Of a stretch of 64,000 nucleotides of DNA, positions 32,891 through 43,335 are shown one piece after another. The notes beneath the pieces are model-generated. The model saw only the letters and a program-made list of their open reading frames with translations, did no database searches and had not been told where the DNA came from. This DNA is from Pyricularia pennisetigena (taxonomy: Eukaryota > Ascomycota > Sordariomycetes > Magnaporthales > Pyriculariaceae): NCBI RefSeq assembly GCF_004337985.1, contig NW_021940918.1:1922001-1986000 (forward strand), given 5' to 3'. The translations under genes and the position numbers were made by a program. Within the stretch, counting starts at the first letter, position 1; every line of letters begins with the position of its first letter.

Positions 32891-35156
32891 CTTGACGTCG
32901 TTTCTTGATCTCCCCGGAAAGCCTCAAAATTTAATGTGAAGCTGAACTTTGACGTGCTGGCGCAGTGTTTTGCCGAGCAAGCTACTGACGGCGGCAAGGT
33001 CCCGAGAAGGTGTCTAAAGGACAGAAAACCTTTTGGATCACTGGCTTGAGAGTGAGCAGCAAGACAAAGGGTCGGACGATGCTGACCCAAGCAGACGGAA
33101 CAAAGGCAGAGAGGCCCTTTTAATATCTGGTAAAGGGCCTGCACTGGATGCTAGATTATAACAACAACCCGGACCGAGCTGCCAACCCACCTTCTAGATA
33201 CAGGAATCTCCAGGAAGCATGATGCTTACTTTGTGGGGGGCGTCACCGTAGCGTAGCTAGGGGGACGTACCACTGAGCAGGGACCCATGTCTGTTCTCCA
33301 AGAGTTCTCCGCACAGCGGCTGGTTTACACCGAAAGATTTCATCCAAACATGGTGTCGGTTGCTTTTTTAACGGTTGGTTGCTTGAAAACGGAAGCTCAT
33401 GTCTTGCGTTTATACGTAAGCACAGGCGAAGGATCGCCCTCTAAAAGAGCAGCTTGGATTGAATGATTTTGACCCTTGGAAAATCCCAATTGGCTGCCTG
33501 GAATTTTCGGAAGCTGCAAGGCACCACCAGGCTATGTTGGGTACAAGCAGCACCGCAGCGGGTAATTGCCCGATATGGTTCAACCGAGAAAGGTAGAGAG
33601 AAAGTAAAAAAAAAAAAAAGAAAAGAAAAAAAAAAACCAAGATCCAACCACTAAAGGAAGCGAATTCTTGAAATGATTATATTCTGCGACCAAAGTTCGT
33701 CTTGCTCGTTTCTGTTTTAGTGGAAGTTTACTGTTGTTTGGGATTCCCGTGTTGGCTTCGCATGAAAACCTCTACCAATATTGGCAAATTAAAATAAATT
33801 AGGGGGTTTCTGGAGTATTACCTTTAAAGAGAGCAGCAAGTAAATAGTAGCACCTCGGCTTTGTCGGAATCCATCATTGTAGAATTCAACCACTTGCTGC
33901 TGTTGGTACTCAATCAGGAAGGTGACGTTCTGCCAAGCGCATCTGCCAAGGGAACACTGGCTGTGTGCTGGACATCGCCTAAAGGCCAAGTCTGTGCCGA
34001 GAAGTAACTTCGTACCCAAAACACAGCTCGAGTCCGTTACGAATCGACCTTCTGATCTGGGTTAAGGTTGATAGCCTGGGATGCTGCAGTCTGTCATGTA
34101 ACACTTGGGCTGTCATTTCCATAACGTCGGACGAGTATTGTGATGTGACTATGTACGAGGAGGGGAAAAGGCACGTGACTTAATCCCTTCTTTTTCCCTT
34201 GGGTCTCCACATAGTTTTTGACGCTGGCAGTTACCTGTGGTGCAGGTAGCGGTGCAGATGCTGTATTGACAGGTAGGTACGTGCGTGGATAAGGTACCCA
34301 TTTATTCATGTGCTACTAGCAGGGTTCAAAAGTGGTCAGGATAACCAACCGTTCGTTCATCGGAAATCATGAAGTGATCGCTAATCAGTTTGGCGCTAAA
34401 ATCAATCCATGTCCAACGTTTAAGGCTCTATCTACTATTACCCTTATGGTAGACAACATCTCAGCCTAGTTAAGTTTCGTTAATACCTTAATCACACGTT
34501 CGGTGTGCAAGACTTTGAAAAAGGATGTTTGCGCAGCTGCAAAACGGACAGCGCTGTGCGAGTGCAGCTGGATATAGCGCACAATGCAAAATTATTTCAC
34601 TGTGGTTGCAGTCTAGGCCCGCAAGTTGTTCATCACAATATCGGGTGGCCTCCCAGCTCGGCAATTTTCCGGTGCAAAAATAAAGAATGTCCTTATTTTC
34701 TTCCCTTTTTGATGATTATTACCATGTGATGCAAAACAGATCCAGCTTCATGATACCCAAACAGTATGCACATCGCCCATACCCTTGCCCCTCAGTTTCG
34801 GAGATAATCTAACATCTAATCTAGTCTAGTCTTGGTCGGCTAGACACTACCACAAGTTGGAGATGTGCAGAAGCATGCAGAACAGTGGACTTTTTTTTTT
34901 GGTTTCTCAACGACCAGTTGTTTTGCGTGCATTGCAAACAAAATATGCATATGGGCGTGGATGTGGAGCGTCCAGCGTCTTTGCAGACGCTACTGCAGGG
35001 GAAAACTTTTTTTTTTCTTCCAAATAAAGCCCCTCTAAGTCCTGCCTCCTTTGCGAGGCTCGATAGTCGTCAGCGTGCTTCTTCAACAACAAAGTCTCTG
35101 CGACCAAAGAAACGTAGAGCAACGCTGTCAAGGGCAGCAGCTTTCGGTCATTGACC
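32891..35156. other. Intergenic between divergent genes
   Basis: 2.27 kb shared upstream region of the aminopeptidase and the P450. A-rich tracts near 33606-33636. No supported gene. Confidence 0.6.
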
Positions 35157-36881
35157 ATGTCTGCAAATCTGGTTACCACCCAGAATTTGCTGAGCCTTGC
35201 TGGTCTATGGCTCGCATACCAACTTCTCAAGGCTCTCTACAATGTTTCGCCGTTTCATCCATTGGCTCATATTCCCGGGCCCAGGCTCGCCGCAGCGACA
35301 TATCTTCCCGAATTTTACTACGACGTGATCCTTTTTGGTCGATATACCCACCAAATCAAGGACATGCACCGCAAATATGGGCCTATTGTCCGCATAAATC
35401 CAAACGAGATACATTGTAATGACTTTAAATTTTCCGACGACATTTATGCTGCGGGCGGCCGGAAGCGGGATAAGCCACAACATCAGATAAACGGCGCAGT
35501 GTAAGTGCAGAAACGGGAGGCCCAGGTCTCACTCCCCCGCAAGCCATCACTAACAGCCATGATTTGTGTTATCGATACATAGTCTTGGAAAATCTGGCTT
35601 TGGCACTCGCGATCATGACTTGCATCGCACTCGGAGGATACCTCTCGCCAAATTCTTCTCGCGAGCCATGATAACGAAACTGGAGGGCGACATGCACGGG
35701 CTTGTCCAGAAACTATGCGATAAGCTGCTTGCCGAGTCCGGCAAAAAGGAGCCGGTCGACATCACCGTGGCCTATAGCTGTTTCACCTCGGATGCCATCT
35801 CTGGCTACTGCTTTGGTGAAAGCTTTGGGTTTTTGGAGCAGGAAGGATGGTATCCCAACTTTCGCGATCCCACGGCCGCTACTTTAAGGGTCGCCTTCTT
35901 CCTCCGCTTCTTTCCTTGGGCCGCATCTCTCTTGGTGATCGGTCATTGGTTGATCAACTTCTTGCCCGCGGACATAGCTCTTCTCATTCAAGTTATGCAG
36001 ATCGACATGCCCATCCGGGTGATAAAGACAAAAACCGACCTCGACGCAGGGATACAATACAAGCGCCCGACCGTGTTCGGGTCTCTGCTGCATTCGGAAC
36101 TGGAGCAGTCTGAAAAGGAGCCGCAACGCTTGGCCGACGAGGCTGGGGCCGTGCTCGGGGCCGGTACCGAAACGGCCAGCTGGGCGCTCGCAGTCATCAC
36201 CTTCCATTTGCTGTCGAAACCTCACCTCATGGAAAAGCTTCAGAGCGAGCTGCGCCAGGTCGTTGACAGCAACAACCCCAAGACCCTCCCTCCCTGGTCC
36301 GTGTTGGAGACCCTGCCGTACATGAACGCGGTCATCCAGGAGGGCCTGCGACTTTCGTATGGCGTGTCTGCGCGGACCGCTCGCGTCGCGACGCAGGAGG
36401 ACCTGGTCTACCGTGGAACCTTTGACAAGAGCCCGGTCGAGTACGTGATCCCTCGCGGCTACGCCGTTGGCATGTCTGCCGTCATTGCGCATCACGACGA
36501 GAACGTATACCCCGAGTCGTACGAATTCGTCCCGGAACGGTGGCTGGATGGAAATAGCAAGAAAAGAGATGCCGAGCGCGCCAGTCTGTCCTTTTCCAAG
36601 GGGAGCAGGTCTTGTCCTGGCAAGAGGTGAGTCTATCTTTTTAAACGCCGCAGTTCCGTCTTTAGTCTTTCATATGCTGATTTTCTTTTTTTTTCCTTTT
36701 CTTGCAAATCCGCAGTCTGGCTCTTGCCGAGATGAACTTGGCATTGGCGGCACTCGCCATCCGTGTGTTCCCCCACGCTACTCTGTATGAGACCACATAT
36801 GAGGATGTGGCATATGATCATGATATGTTCATCCCTAGGACCAAGCAGGGGAGCAAGGGTGTGAGGGTCAAGATCAACTAA
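35157..36881 (+). CDS. Cytochrome P450 monooxygenase (TRI4/CYP58-like type)
   Basis: Exons 35157-35500, 35583-36626 and 36716-36881. Donors are GTAAGT and GTGAGT; a CTAAC branch lies upstream of the first acceptor. Junctions restore INGAV-LGKSGFG and CPGK-S-LALAEM. The product is 517 residues. An N-terminal membrane anchor (LLSLAGLWLAYQLLKAL) precedes the PGPRLAA hinge. I-helix is GAGTETAS, K-helix ExxR is EGLRL, PERW is FVPERW, and the heme loop is FSKGSRSCPGK with Cys459 as thiolate ligand. The block YYDVILFGRYTHQI with HRKYGPIVRINPNEIH is typical of the fungal trichodiene-oxygenase-like group. These are ER-bound oxidases of terpenoid or aromatic substrates. No terpene synthase or other cluster gene is nearby, so substrate is open. 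Confidence 0.92.
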
Positions 36882-39128
36882 GTCACGTTTGGCTAGCCAG
36901 CCATGAAAGTCGTCATGAAGAAATACTACAGGTACACAAACTAGCTAGGGCCAAACTCGGGAGGTCCTCTTGTCTTTCTCTCAGGCTACACCTTCTCACT
37001 TGTCTTTTTGTCCGGTCGTGGCTGATCGAGGCAGCTAAGCTCAAAAAATAAAAAGAAAATAAAAAAAAGCAAAACCCCTTGTATGGTTCACTTGAGGAAA
37101 GGCGAGCCGTAGTCGAACATTGCCGTCCATCCTCAATCTTAATTCATTCTTGTCACCTTCTACACAGTTGGGTACCATCTATGCCTCTAAGCTTGATACA
37201 CCTACGTAGACCTCGAGACATTTGCTGTGACCTGCCGGTTATAAGTACATAGTCAGCTCTTTGAGCACGTGTGTAAGCTGCTCTCACAGCTTTTTTGAAT
37301 AGAAGCGCTCTGACTGGGTGACTAATATGGACATCAAACATGAAATTATACCTTCCCAAGTTGTCAGATTTGTCTTGGTGCTGTCAAGTTCCCAATCCTC
37401 CTCCCCCCATCCCAACCCCTAGGTCCTTATATATGCCAAGTTCGGAAACTCTCATCCAGTGAAAAAAGGTTATTAATTTGCAAGCATAAGATGAATCAGG
37501 TTGCTACTAAGGACATAATATCGTAGATTAGTACTCGTCGGGAATGGGGTAGCATTATCACGCCTGACTTGAACCCGATCCCGGGGGCTGCCTTACCAAC
37601 AAGCTACTAATAGCCTTCAATTTGGAAGGTCTAACGTTACAGCAATAGCTCCTAGACTTGGAGTCAAACGACTATTCTGTGGGAATGATCCGATGCCATA
37701 AAGACAAACCGCGTTGAGGAGCCTCTGACTTGCTCGCTTCAGGTCTACAAGCGATTCCCGGATAGTGACTGGAGTTCTACATACTGATCGTTTTCTTCCT
37801 TTCTATTTGCCTCAAAGATACCCAATGTGTTCCACTTGGCTAAAATCATCTACAGGACGGATTGAAGCACTCATACTCTGAGGACATGACAGCGTGAGAT
37901 GTATCATGTTACAGCAAAGATAACATAAATCTCCATCAAGGATGCCGCCATGGGGCGCCCGATCTAAATGTTGGAATCGGCACGTCATGTATCTCATTCA
38001 TTACGGTTTCCTGCCATGCATTCACAAAGACCATTTCAAATCGCCACAAACTCTCGAGGCCGTGCATCGTCAAGGTCGAGTGATTTGCATGCGGTTTTGC
38101 TACCTGGACACCAAATCACCTTCTGCTTCTACATTCTCGAGGCTCTAACGGACTCTTGCGTAGACATGGCTCTGTGAAAACCAGCGCTGGCCAGACCATC
38201 TAATCTGTGTATCCCGGTGTCATAGGTTAAAAGGTTTCCGTCTGGAGAATCATTTTAGACATGATTCAGAAGTCTTGTCCCATGGTAGAAGCCTTTGCCC
38301 TTGATATGGTGTCAGAGTATAAATGGAATAGCTAGAACTGGACCAAGTCTCTCGCTCTTTTTTTTTTCTCTGTTTAATCTTACTATCAAGAACTCCTGTT
38401 ACCCACAAGTTAGAATGTAGTCACAACAAAGGCCACCATTTTACTAGGCCCAAGACCTGTGTGGCTCAGTTCTCAGCCTTACGGCAGTCGTGAATTATAA
38501 CTGCCGGCATACTACCCGAACTATATCTGTGTTAGACTTTGCCGTTTGCTGAGGTGGCCCGGATGGGCAGTTACAGAACCGACTCTTGTCTTGCCCTCCG
38601 CCAATCTCCGCAAAATTTTTTACAAGCGCCGATATGCAATCGCGCATCATCCAGAGCAGCACGGAACCCACAGGTTCCTGGTGGCTTGTGGCTTGGAGGC
38701 GACGGAGGCAACAAACACGGGCAAAACATCCATGTATAGTGAGCGACTCGCCTGGTTTTGCCGAAGACAAGGAGTTTATCGGAAACCCAGATCACGATGC
38801 AAATCCTGTCAAGGTCGTTGAGGTCATACATATTCTCCAAGGATATCAATCAATGCAAAATCTTAATGACTATCCCTGAAGCTCAACCTCGGCCCGCTGC
38901 CGCCAAGATCAGCAACTCATGCGTCGCGGCCAGATTGACGTCATGCCGAGTAGGGCAGACATCCCGACTGGACTGGGGGTAGGTATCATTGACGAAGAAT
39001 GAAGTTTGATTACCTGCAAGGCCGTTAAAATTCCCTTTTACGGAGCCCCTTTGCCAAAGCCGTGTTTGTTTTCTGTTGCACGCGTTCTTTCCCGAGCGAT
39101 GACGACATGAATCTTGGCCACCGACAAA

Positions 39129-39163
<35 letters not shown>

Positions 39164-39164
<1 letters not shown>

Positions 39165-39284
39165 ATAGGTGAATAGAAATATGTAGAGCTGAGGTACAAG
39201 TCGCCGCCTCTGATATCGATGGCTGCCTCCGTCATGGATCGAGCTGTATTTCCTGTGTGTAATAATGAGCCATAGATTTAATTT
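39164..39284 (+). repeat. 121-bp duplicated segment, copy 1 (ends at gap)
   Basis: Identical over its whole visible length to 47217-47337. It begins exactly after an A34 tract and is cut by the N gap at 39285. It starts CATAGGTGAATAGAAATATG. Confidence 0.95.
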
Positions 39285-39691
39285 NNNNNNNNNNNNNNNN
39301 NNNNNNNNNNNNNNNNNNNNNNNNNNNNNNNNNNNNNNNNNNNNNNNNNNNNNNNNNNNNNNNNNNNNNNNNNNNNNNNNNNNNNNNNNNNNNNNNNNNN
39401 NNNNNNNNNNNNNNNNNNNNNNNNNNNNNNNNNNNNNNNNNNNNNNNNNNNNNNNNNNNNNNNNNNNNNNNNNNNNNNNNNNNNNNNNNNNNNNNNNNNN
39501 NNNNNNNNNNNNNNNNNNNNNNNNNNNNNNNNNNNNNNNNNNNNNNNNNNNNNNNNNNNNNNNNNNNNNNNNNNNNNNNNNNNNNNNNNNNNNNNNNNNN
39601 NNNNNNNNNNNNNNNNNNNNNNNNNNNNNNNNNNNNNNNNNNNNNNNNNNNNNNNNNNNNNNNNNNNNNNNNNNNNNNNNNNNNNNNNNNN
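39285..39691. other. Assembly gap (407 N)
   Basis: Run of N; the right edge enters an A15 tract. Confidence 1.
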
Positions 39692-40164
39692 AAAAAAAAA
39701 AAAAAACGAACCCACCCCCTTTCCTGCGCCGGAACCCCCCAACTTGCAGCACAGGACAGTATCTTGTAGTTGCCCCACCCCCGCTGTGAAAGAACAAGCT
39801 TGTGCGGGGAATTTGCTATCGTCGTTACATTTTACTGCTGCCTCCATTTTCAATCTCAATCATTCTCCTCATCCGCACCAATCGTTCTCCTTACTGGCCC
39901 CTCACGACTGGACTATCTTGGATGGAATAGGCATGTCGCAACATAATACTCTGGTTCATTGTAACAAACCTGTTGAGTTATCGTCGCAGGAATGTGAACC
40001 CTCGGGCATGGGTCCGCGAGCACGGCGGACATAGCATGCAACATATTAGACTAGGCTCTAAAGACAAAACGAACTGTTGTGTTTTCTGATTGAATAGGCT
40101 GCAATGTTAGTTTGCATTCTCCCTGCATTGGCTAAATCGGCCGTCAACGCAACCGCCCGCTAAC

Positions 40165-43100
40165 ATGGGTCAGCACACCGATTCTGTCTCCATCCCGCGC
40201 CGGCTCTTCGGGGCTTTGGTCCTCGGAGCCGGCCTCGCCGCCGGCGCAATTGCTTCCGTAGTGCCTGCAGCTGACATGGCTCACGTCCATGACCACAACA
40301 ACATACACACCCGTGGCGTGCCTAGAGATCATGGTCCCGGGGCCACTGCGCCGGTGCGCCCATTCCGACTTGACCAAGTTCGCCTAGGGGACGGCCTCTT
40401 GCAGGAGAAGCGAGACAGGATCAAAACCTTCCTGAGGGAGTATGACGAGCGTCGCTTCCTGATTCTGTTCAACAACCAGGCAGGGAGGCCGAGCCCGCCT
40501 GGCCTTCCGGTGCCCGGCGGTTGGGAAGATGGGGGCTTGCTGAGTGGACACTGGGCAGGCCACTTCATGACAGCATTGTCTCAGGCTTTCGCAGACCAGG
40601 GCGAGGAGGTCTACAAAACCAAACTAGACTGGATGGTCAAGGAGCTGGCGGCCTGTCAGGATGCTATAACTGCTCGGATGGGTGAAGGGAATGGAGGAGG
40701 AGGTGCCCAGCCAGAGCCGAATCCCGGGAGCATTGGACGCGTTCAGGGCAAATTCGGCAAGGCCCTTCGTCTCGGCGACACTAGACAGGCAGGATACGTA
40801 ACCCTTCCGCAGGAGACCATAAACCAGCTCAGCGACTTCACAATCGCAACATGGGTGAACCTCCCTGTGGCTCAGGTCTGGAGTCGTTTGTTTGACTTTG
40901 GTCATGATGCCACCATCAACATGTTCCTGACACCCTATGCTGGTGATTCAAACAGCGGACCGCGCTTTGCCATCACCACGGGTGGCTCCGGTCAAGAACA
41001 GCGAATCGACGGAAATGCAACAATCCCCACGGGCGAATGGCTGCATATCGCCGTCACTCAGACCGGTAACACAGGCATCCTCTACATCAACGGCGAGGCG
41101 TCTGGCACCAATACCGCCATGACCCTTGGCCCAGCTAATCTGGACAATCCTGGAAATCGCTGGATCGGCCGTTCGCAATATGGCGACCCGCTACTCAACG
41201 CCACCCTCGACGAGTTTCATATTTTCAGTCGCGCCCTCAATGTCACCGAAATACAATCTCTGCTCACTTCTGCCGCAGGCTCAACAGGCGGGGGCAACAT
41301 TGCATGGTACAAATTTGACGAGGAAGGAGGTGGCTCAGCAATCACGGACTCTTCGCCCAACGCTCGAGATGCCGGGGTTGTAGGATCAGAAGACGACGGT
41401 TCTGGTGGTGGTGGTGGTAACTGGATCCCAACGCACCCTGGCTATCTTGGTGCACTTCCAGAAGACACTGTCCTGCGGCTTGGCCCGCCGCGCTGGGCCG
41501 TGTATGGGGGCAATCAGCAGACGAATACCTGGGCTCCGTGGTATACTCAACACAAGATCATGCGTGGGTTGCTGGATGCCTATTACAACACCAACAACTC
41601 TCAGGCCCTCGAGGTTGTAACGCGCATGGCGGACTGGGCGCATCTTGCGCTTACCGTCGGGGACAAGAACCACCCCGAATACAGGGGTAATCTCACTCGA
41701 GACGACTTGAACTATATGTGGGATCTCTACATTGCTGGAGAATTCGGCGGCGCAAACGAAGTATTCCCCGAGATATACCAGTTGACGGGTGATGCCAAGC
41801 ATCTAGAGACAGCCAAGGCCTTTGACAACCGCGAGTCGCTCTTTGATGCTGCCGTCAATGATCAGGACATCTTGGTCGTGCGGCCGCAAGACAAGCCGGG
41901 TCGGAGGCGGCCTGAGAGGCTCCACGCCAATACCCATGTGCCGCAGTTCATTGGCTACATGCGCATCTTTGAGCAGGGAGGAGGCCAAGAGTATTTTGAC
42001 GCAGCCAAGAACTTTTACGGCTGGGTCGTCCCGCATCGCGAATTTGCAAGCGGCGGCACCGGCGGGAACTACCCCGGGTCCAACGACAACCCCGAGCTGT
42101 TCCAAAACAGAGGCAACATTGCGAATGCCATGGCCAGCAACGGAGCCGAGACTTGTACTGCCTACAACATGCTCAAGCTGGCAAGGAATCTGTTCCTCCA
42201 CGAGCACAACGCCACCTACATGGACACATACGAGAGGGGGTTGTTCAACATGATACCCGGGTCTAGAGCCGACACCGCGGGTAGTGCCGGAGACCCCCAG
42301 CTGACCTACTTCCAACCCCTGACGCCTGGCTCGAACCGAGCTTACGGAAACACAGGCACCTGCTGTGGAGGAACGGGCTTGGAAAGCCACACCAAATATC
42401 AGGAGACGGTTTACCTCAGGTCGGCCGACGGGTCAACTCTATGGATCAACCTGTATGTTCCCAGCACGCTCACCTGGGAGGAGAAGGGGATCACGGTGAA
42501 GCAGGAGACTGCATTCCCCAGGGGCGACTCGGTAAAGTTCACTGTGACAACCACGGGCGATCAAGGACCTTTGGACATCAAACTTCGCGTCCCGGCCTGG
42601 GTCCAGAAAACACCGAGCGGTTTCAACGTCAGCATCAACGGGGAGCAGCTTCAACCTGGGGAAGAGCCCACACCGGGCAGCTACGTGACGGTGAGTCGCA
42701 CCTGGGCCTCTGGCGACGTTGTCGAGATCAAAATGCCATTTGCGGTCCGCATCGAGCGCGCCCTCGACCGGCCAGACACGCAGGCCATCATGTGGGGGCC
42801 GGTGCTGCTGCAGGTCCTGGGCACGCCGCCCGGCGGCAGGGGGAGCTTCTGGGAGCTGTCGCTGTACAAGCACCTCCGGCGCGACGGAGACTACGTCAAG
42901 GGCGGCGCCGTCGCCAGGACGGGCACCGCGGCCAACGGAGACCCGCTCTTCACCATCGCCGCCAACGCAAGCAGCCTCCCGGCGCGGCCGTACTACATTG
43001 GCGACACGGCGCCGGCGTCCAGCTACTTTCGGCGCGTGGAGCCGGCCGTCGTCTTTGGCGACCTGGACACGGGCGTGCCGAACCGGAAGCGCGACGACGG

Positions 43101-43335
43101 CCTGCCCAAGTACGACATGCCGGTCGCCGGGATCGAGTCGCCGGGGAGCGACGGGCCGACGTTTTTGGACGTCCTGTGGGATGGCGCGCCCTTTGCCGAC
43201 CATGAAGCGTTTGTGCGGGCCGTCGAGGACGTCGTCGCCGAGTTTGTCGGCAAGGGTATCTACACCAAGGACGACGGCGATATCATCCTGCAGCGCGCGA
43301 GAGAGTCGGAGCAGGAACTGATGCCTGTAGTCTGA
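40165..43335 (+). CDS. Secreted GH127-like (DUF1680) glycosidase with internal LamG domain
   Basis: Single exon, 1056 residues. The N-terminus has a hydrophobic segment (LFGALVLGAGLAAGAIASVV) that fits a signal peptide. The GH127-type domain starts at FRLDQVRLGDGLLQEKRDR (about residue 72). It is interrupted after KELAACQDA by a LamG-like jellyroll (about 195-390: SRLFDFG, NMFLTPYAG, RFAITTGGSGQEQRIDG, LYINGEASGTNTAMTLGP, WIGRSQYGDP), then resumes at WAPWYTQHKIMRGLLDAYY. Zinc-cysteine catalytic elements of beta-L-arabinofuranosidases are visible: E-x-C in GAETCTAYNML (Glu662, Cys664) and the CC pair in GTCCGGTGLESH (733-734). The C-terminal third is beta-rich. GH127 members release L-arabinofuranose from plant glycans. 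The internal LamG layout resembles actinobacterial proteins, which suggests horizontal transfer; that needs a search. Confidence 0.9.
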   Translation: MGQHTDSVSIPRRLFGALVLGAGLAAGAIASVVPAADMAHVHDHNNIHTRGVPRDHGPGATAPVRPFRLDQVRLGDGLLQEKRDRIKTFLREYDERRFLILFNNQAGRPSPPGLPVPGGWEDGGLLSGHWAGHFMTALSQAFADQGEEVYKTKLDWMVKELAACQDAITARMGEGNGGGGAQPEPNPGSIGRVQGKFGKALRLGDTRQAGYVTLPQETINQLSDFTIATWVNLPVAQVWSRLFDFGHDATINMFLTPYAGDSNSGPRFAITTGGSGQEQRIDGNATIPTGEWLHIAVTQTGNTGILYINGEASGTNTAMTLGPANLDNPGNRWIGRSQYGDPLLNATLDEFHIFSRALNVTEIQSLLTSAAGSTGGGNIAWYKFDEEGGGSAITDSSPNARDAGVVGSEDDGSGGGGGNWIPTHPGYLGALPEDTVLRLGPPRWAVYGGNQQTNTWAPWYTQHKIMRGLLDAYYNTNNSQALEVVTRMADWAHLALTVGDKNHPEYRGNLTRDDLNYMWDLYIAGEFGGANEVFPEIYQLTGDAKHLETAKAFDNRESLFDAAVNDQDILVVRPQDKPGRRRPERLHANTHVPQFIGYMRIFEQGGGQEYFDAAKNFYGWVVPHREFASGGTGGNYPGSNDNPELFQNRGNIANAMASNGAETCTAYNMLKLARNLFLHEHNATYMDTYERGLFNMIPGSRADTAGSAGDPQLTYFQPLTPGSNRAYGNTGTCCGGTGLESHTKYQETVYLRSADGSTLWINLYVPSTLTWEEKGITVKQETAFPRGDSVKFTVTTTGDQGPLDIKLRVPAWVQKTPSGFNVSINGEQLQPGEEPTPGSYVTVSRTWASGDVVEIKMPFAVRIERALDRPDTQAIMWGPVLLQVLGTPPGGRGSFWELSLYKHLRRDGDYVKGGAVARTGTAANGDPLFTIAANASSLPARPYYIGDTAPASSYFRRVEPAVVFGDLDTGVPNRKRDDGLPKYDMPVAGIESPGSDGPTFLDVLWDGAPFADHEAFVRAVEDVVAEFVGKGIYTKDDGDIILQRARESEQELMPVV

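Larger units (their letters stand above)
36882..40164. other. Gene-poor interval with 407-bp gap
   Basis: Contains T-rich tracts, an A34 run (39130-39163), the first copy of a 121-bp duplicated segment (39164-39284) and N bases 39285-39691 followed by A15. A plus frame at 38586-38879 is open but has no coding bias. No supported gene. Confidence 0.6.

Noticed and set aside
37501..37620. Possible tRNA on the minus strand (GGGTTCAAGTC and a GTTGGT-like motif)
   Set aside because: The T-arm stem does not pair and no acceptor stem can be formed.
38586..38879. Plus-strand frame containing IVSDSPGFAEDKEF, glanced at as a GTPase fragment
   Set aside because: No P-loop, no further GTPase motifs and no coding bias.
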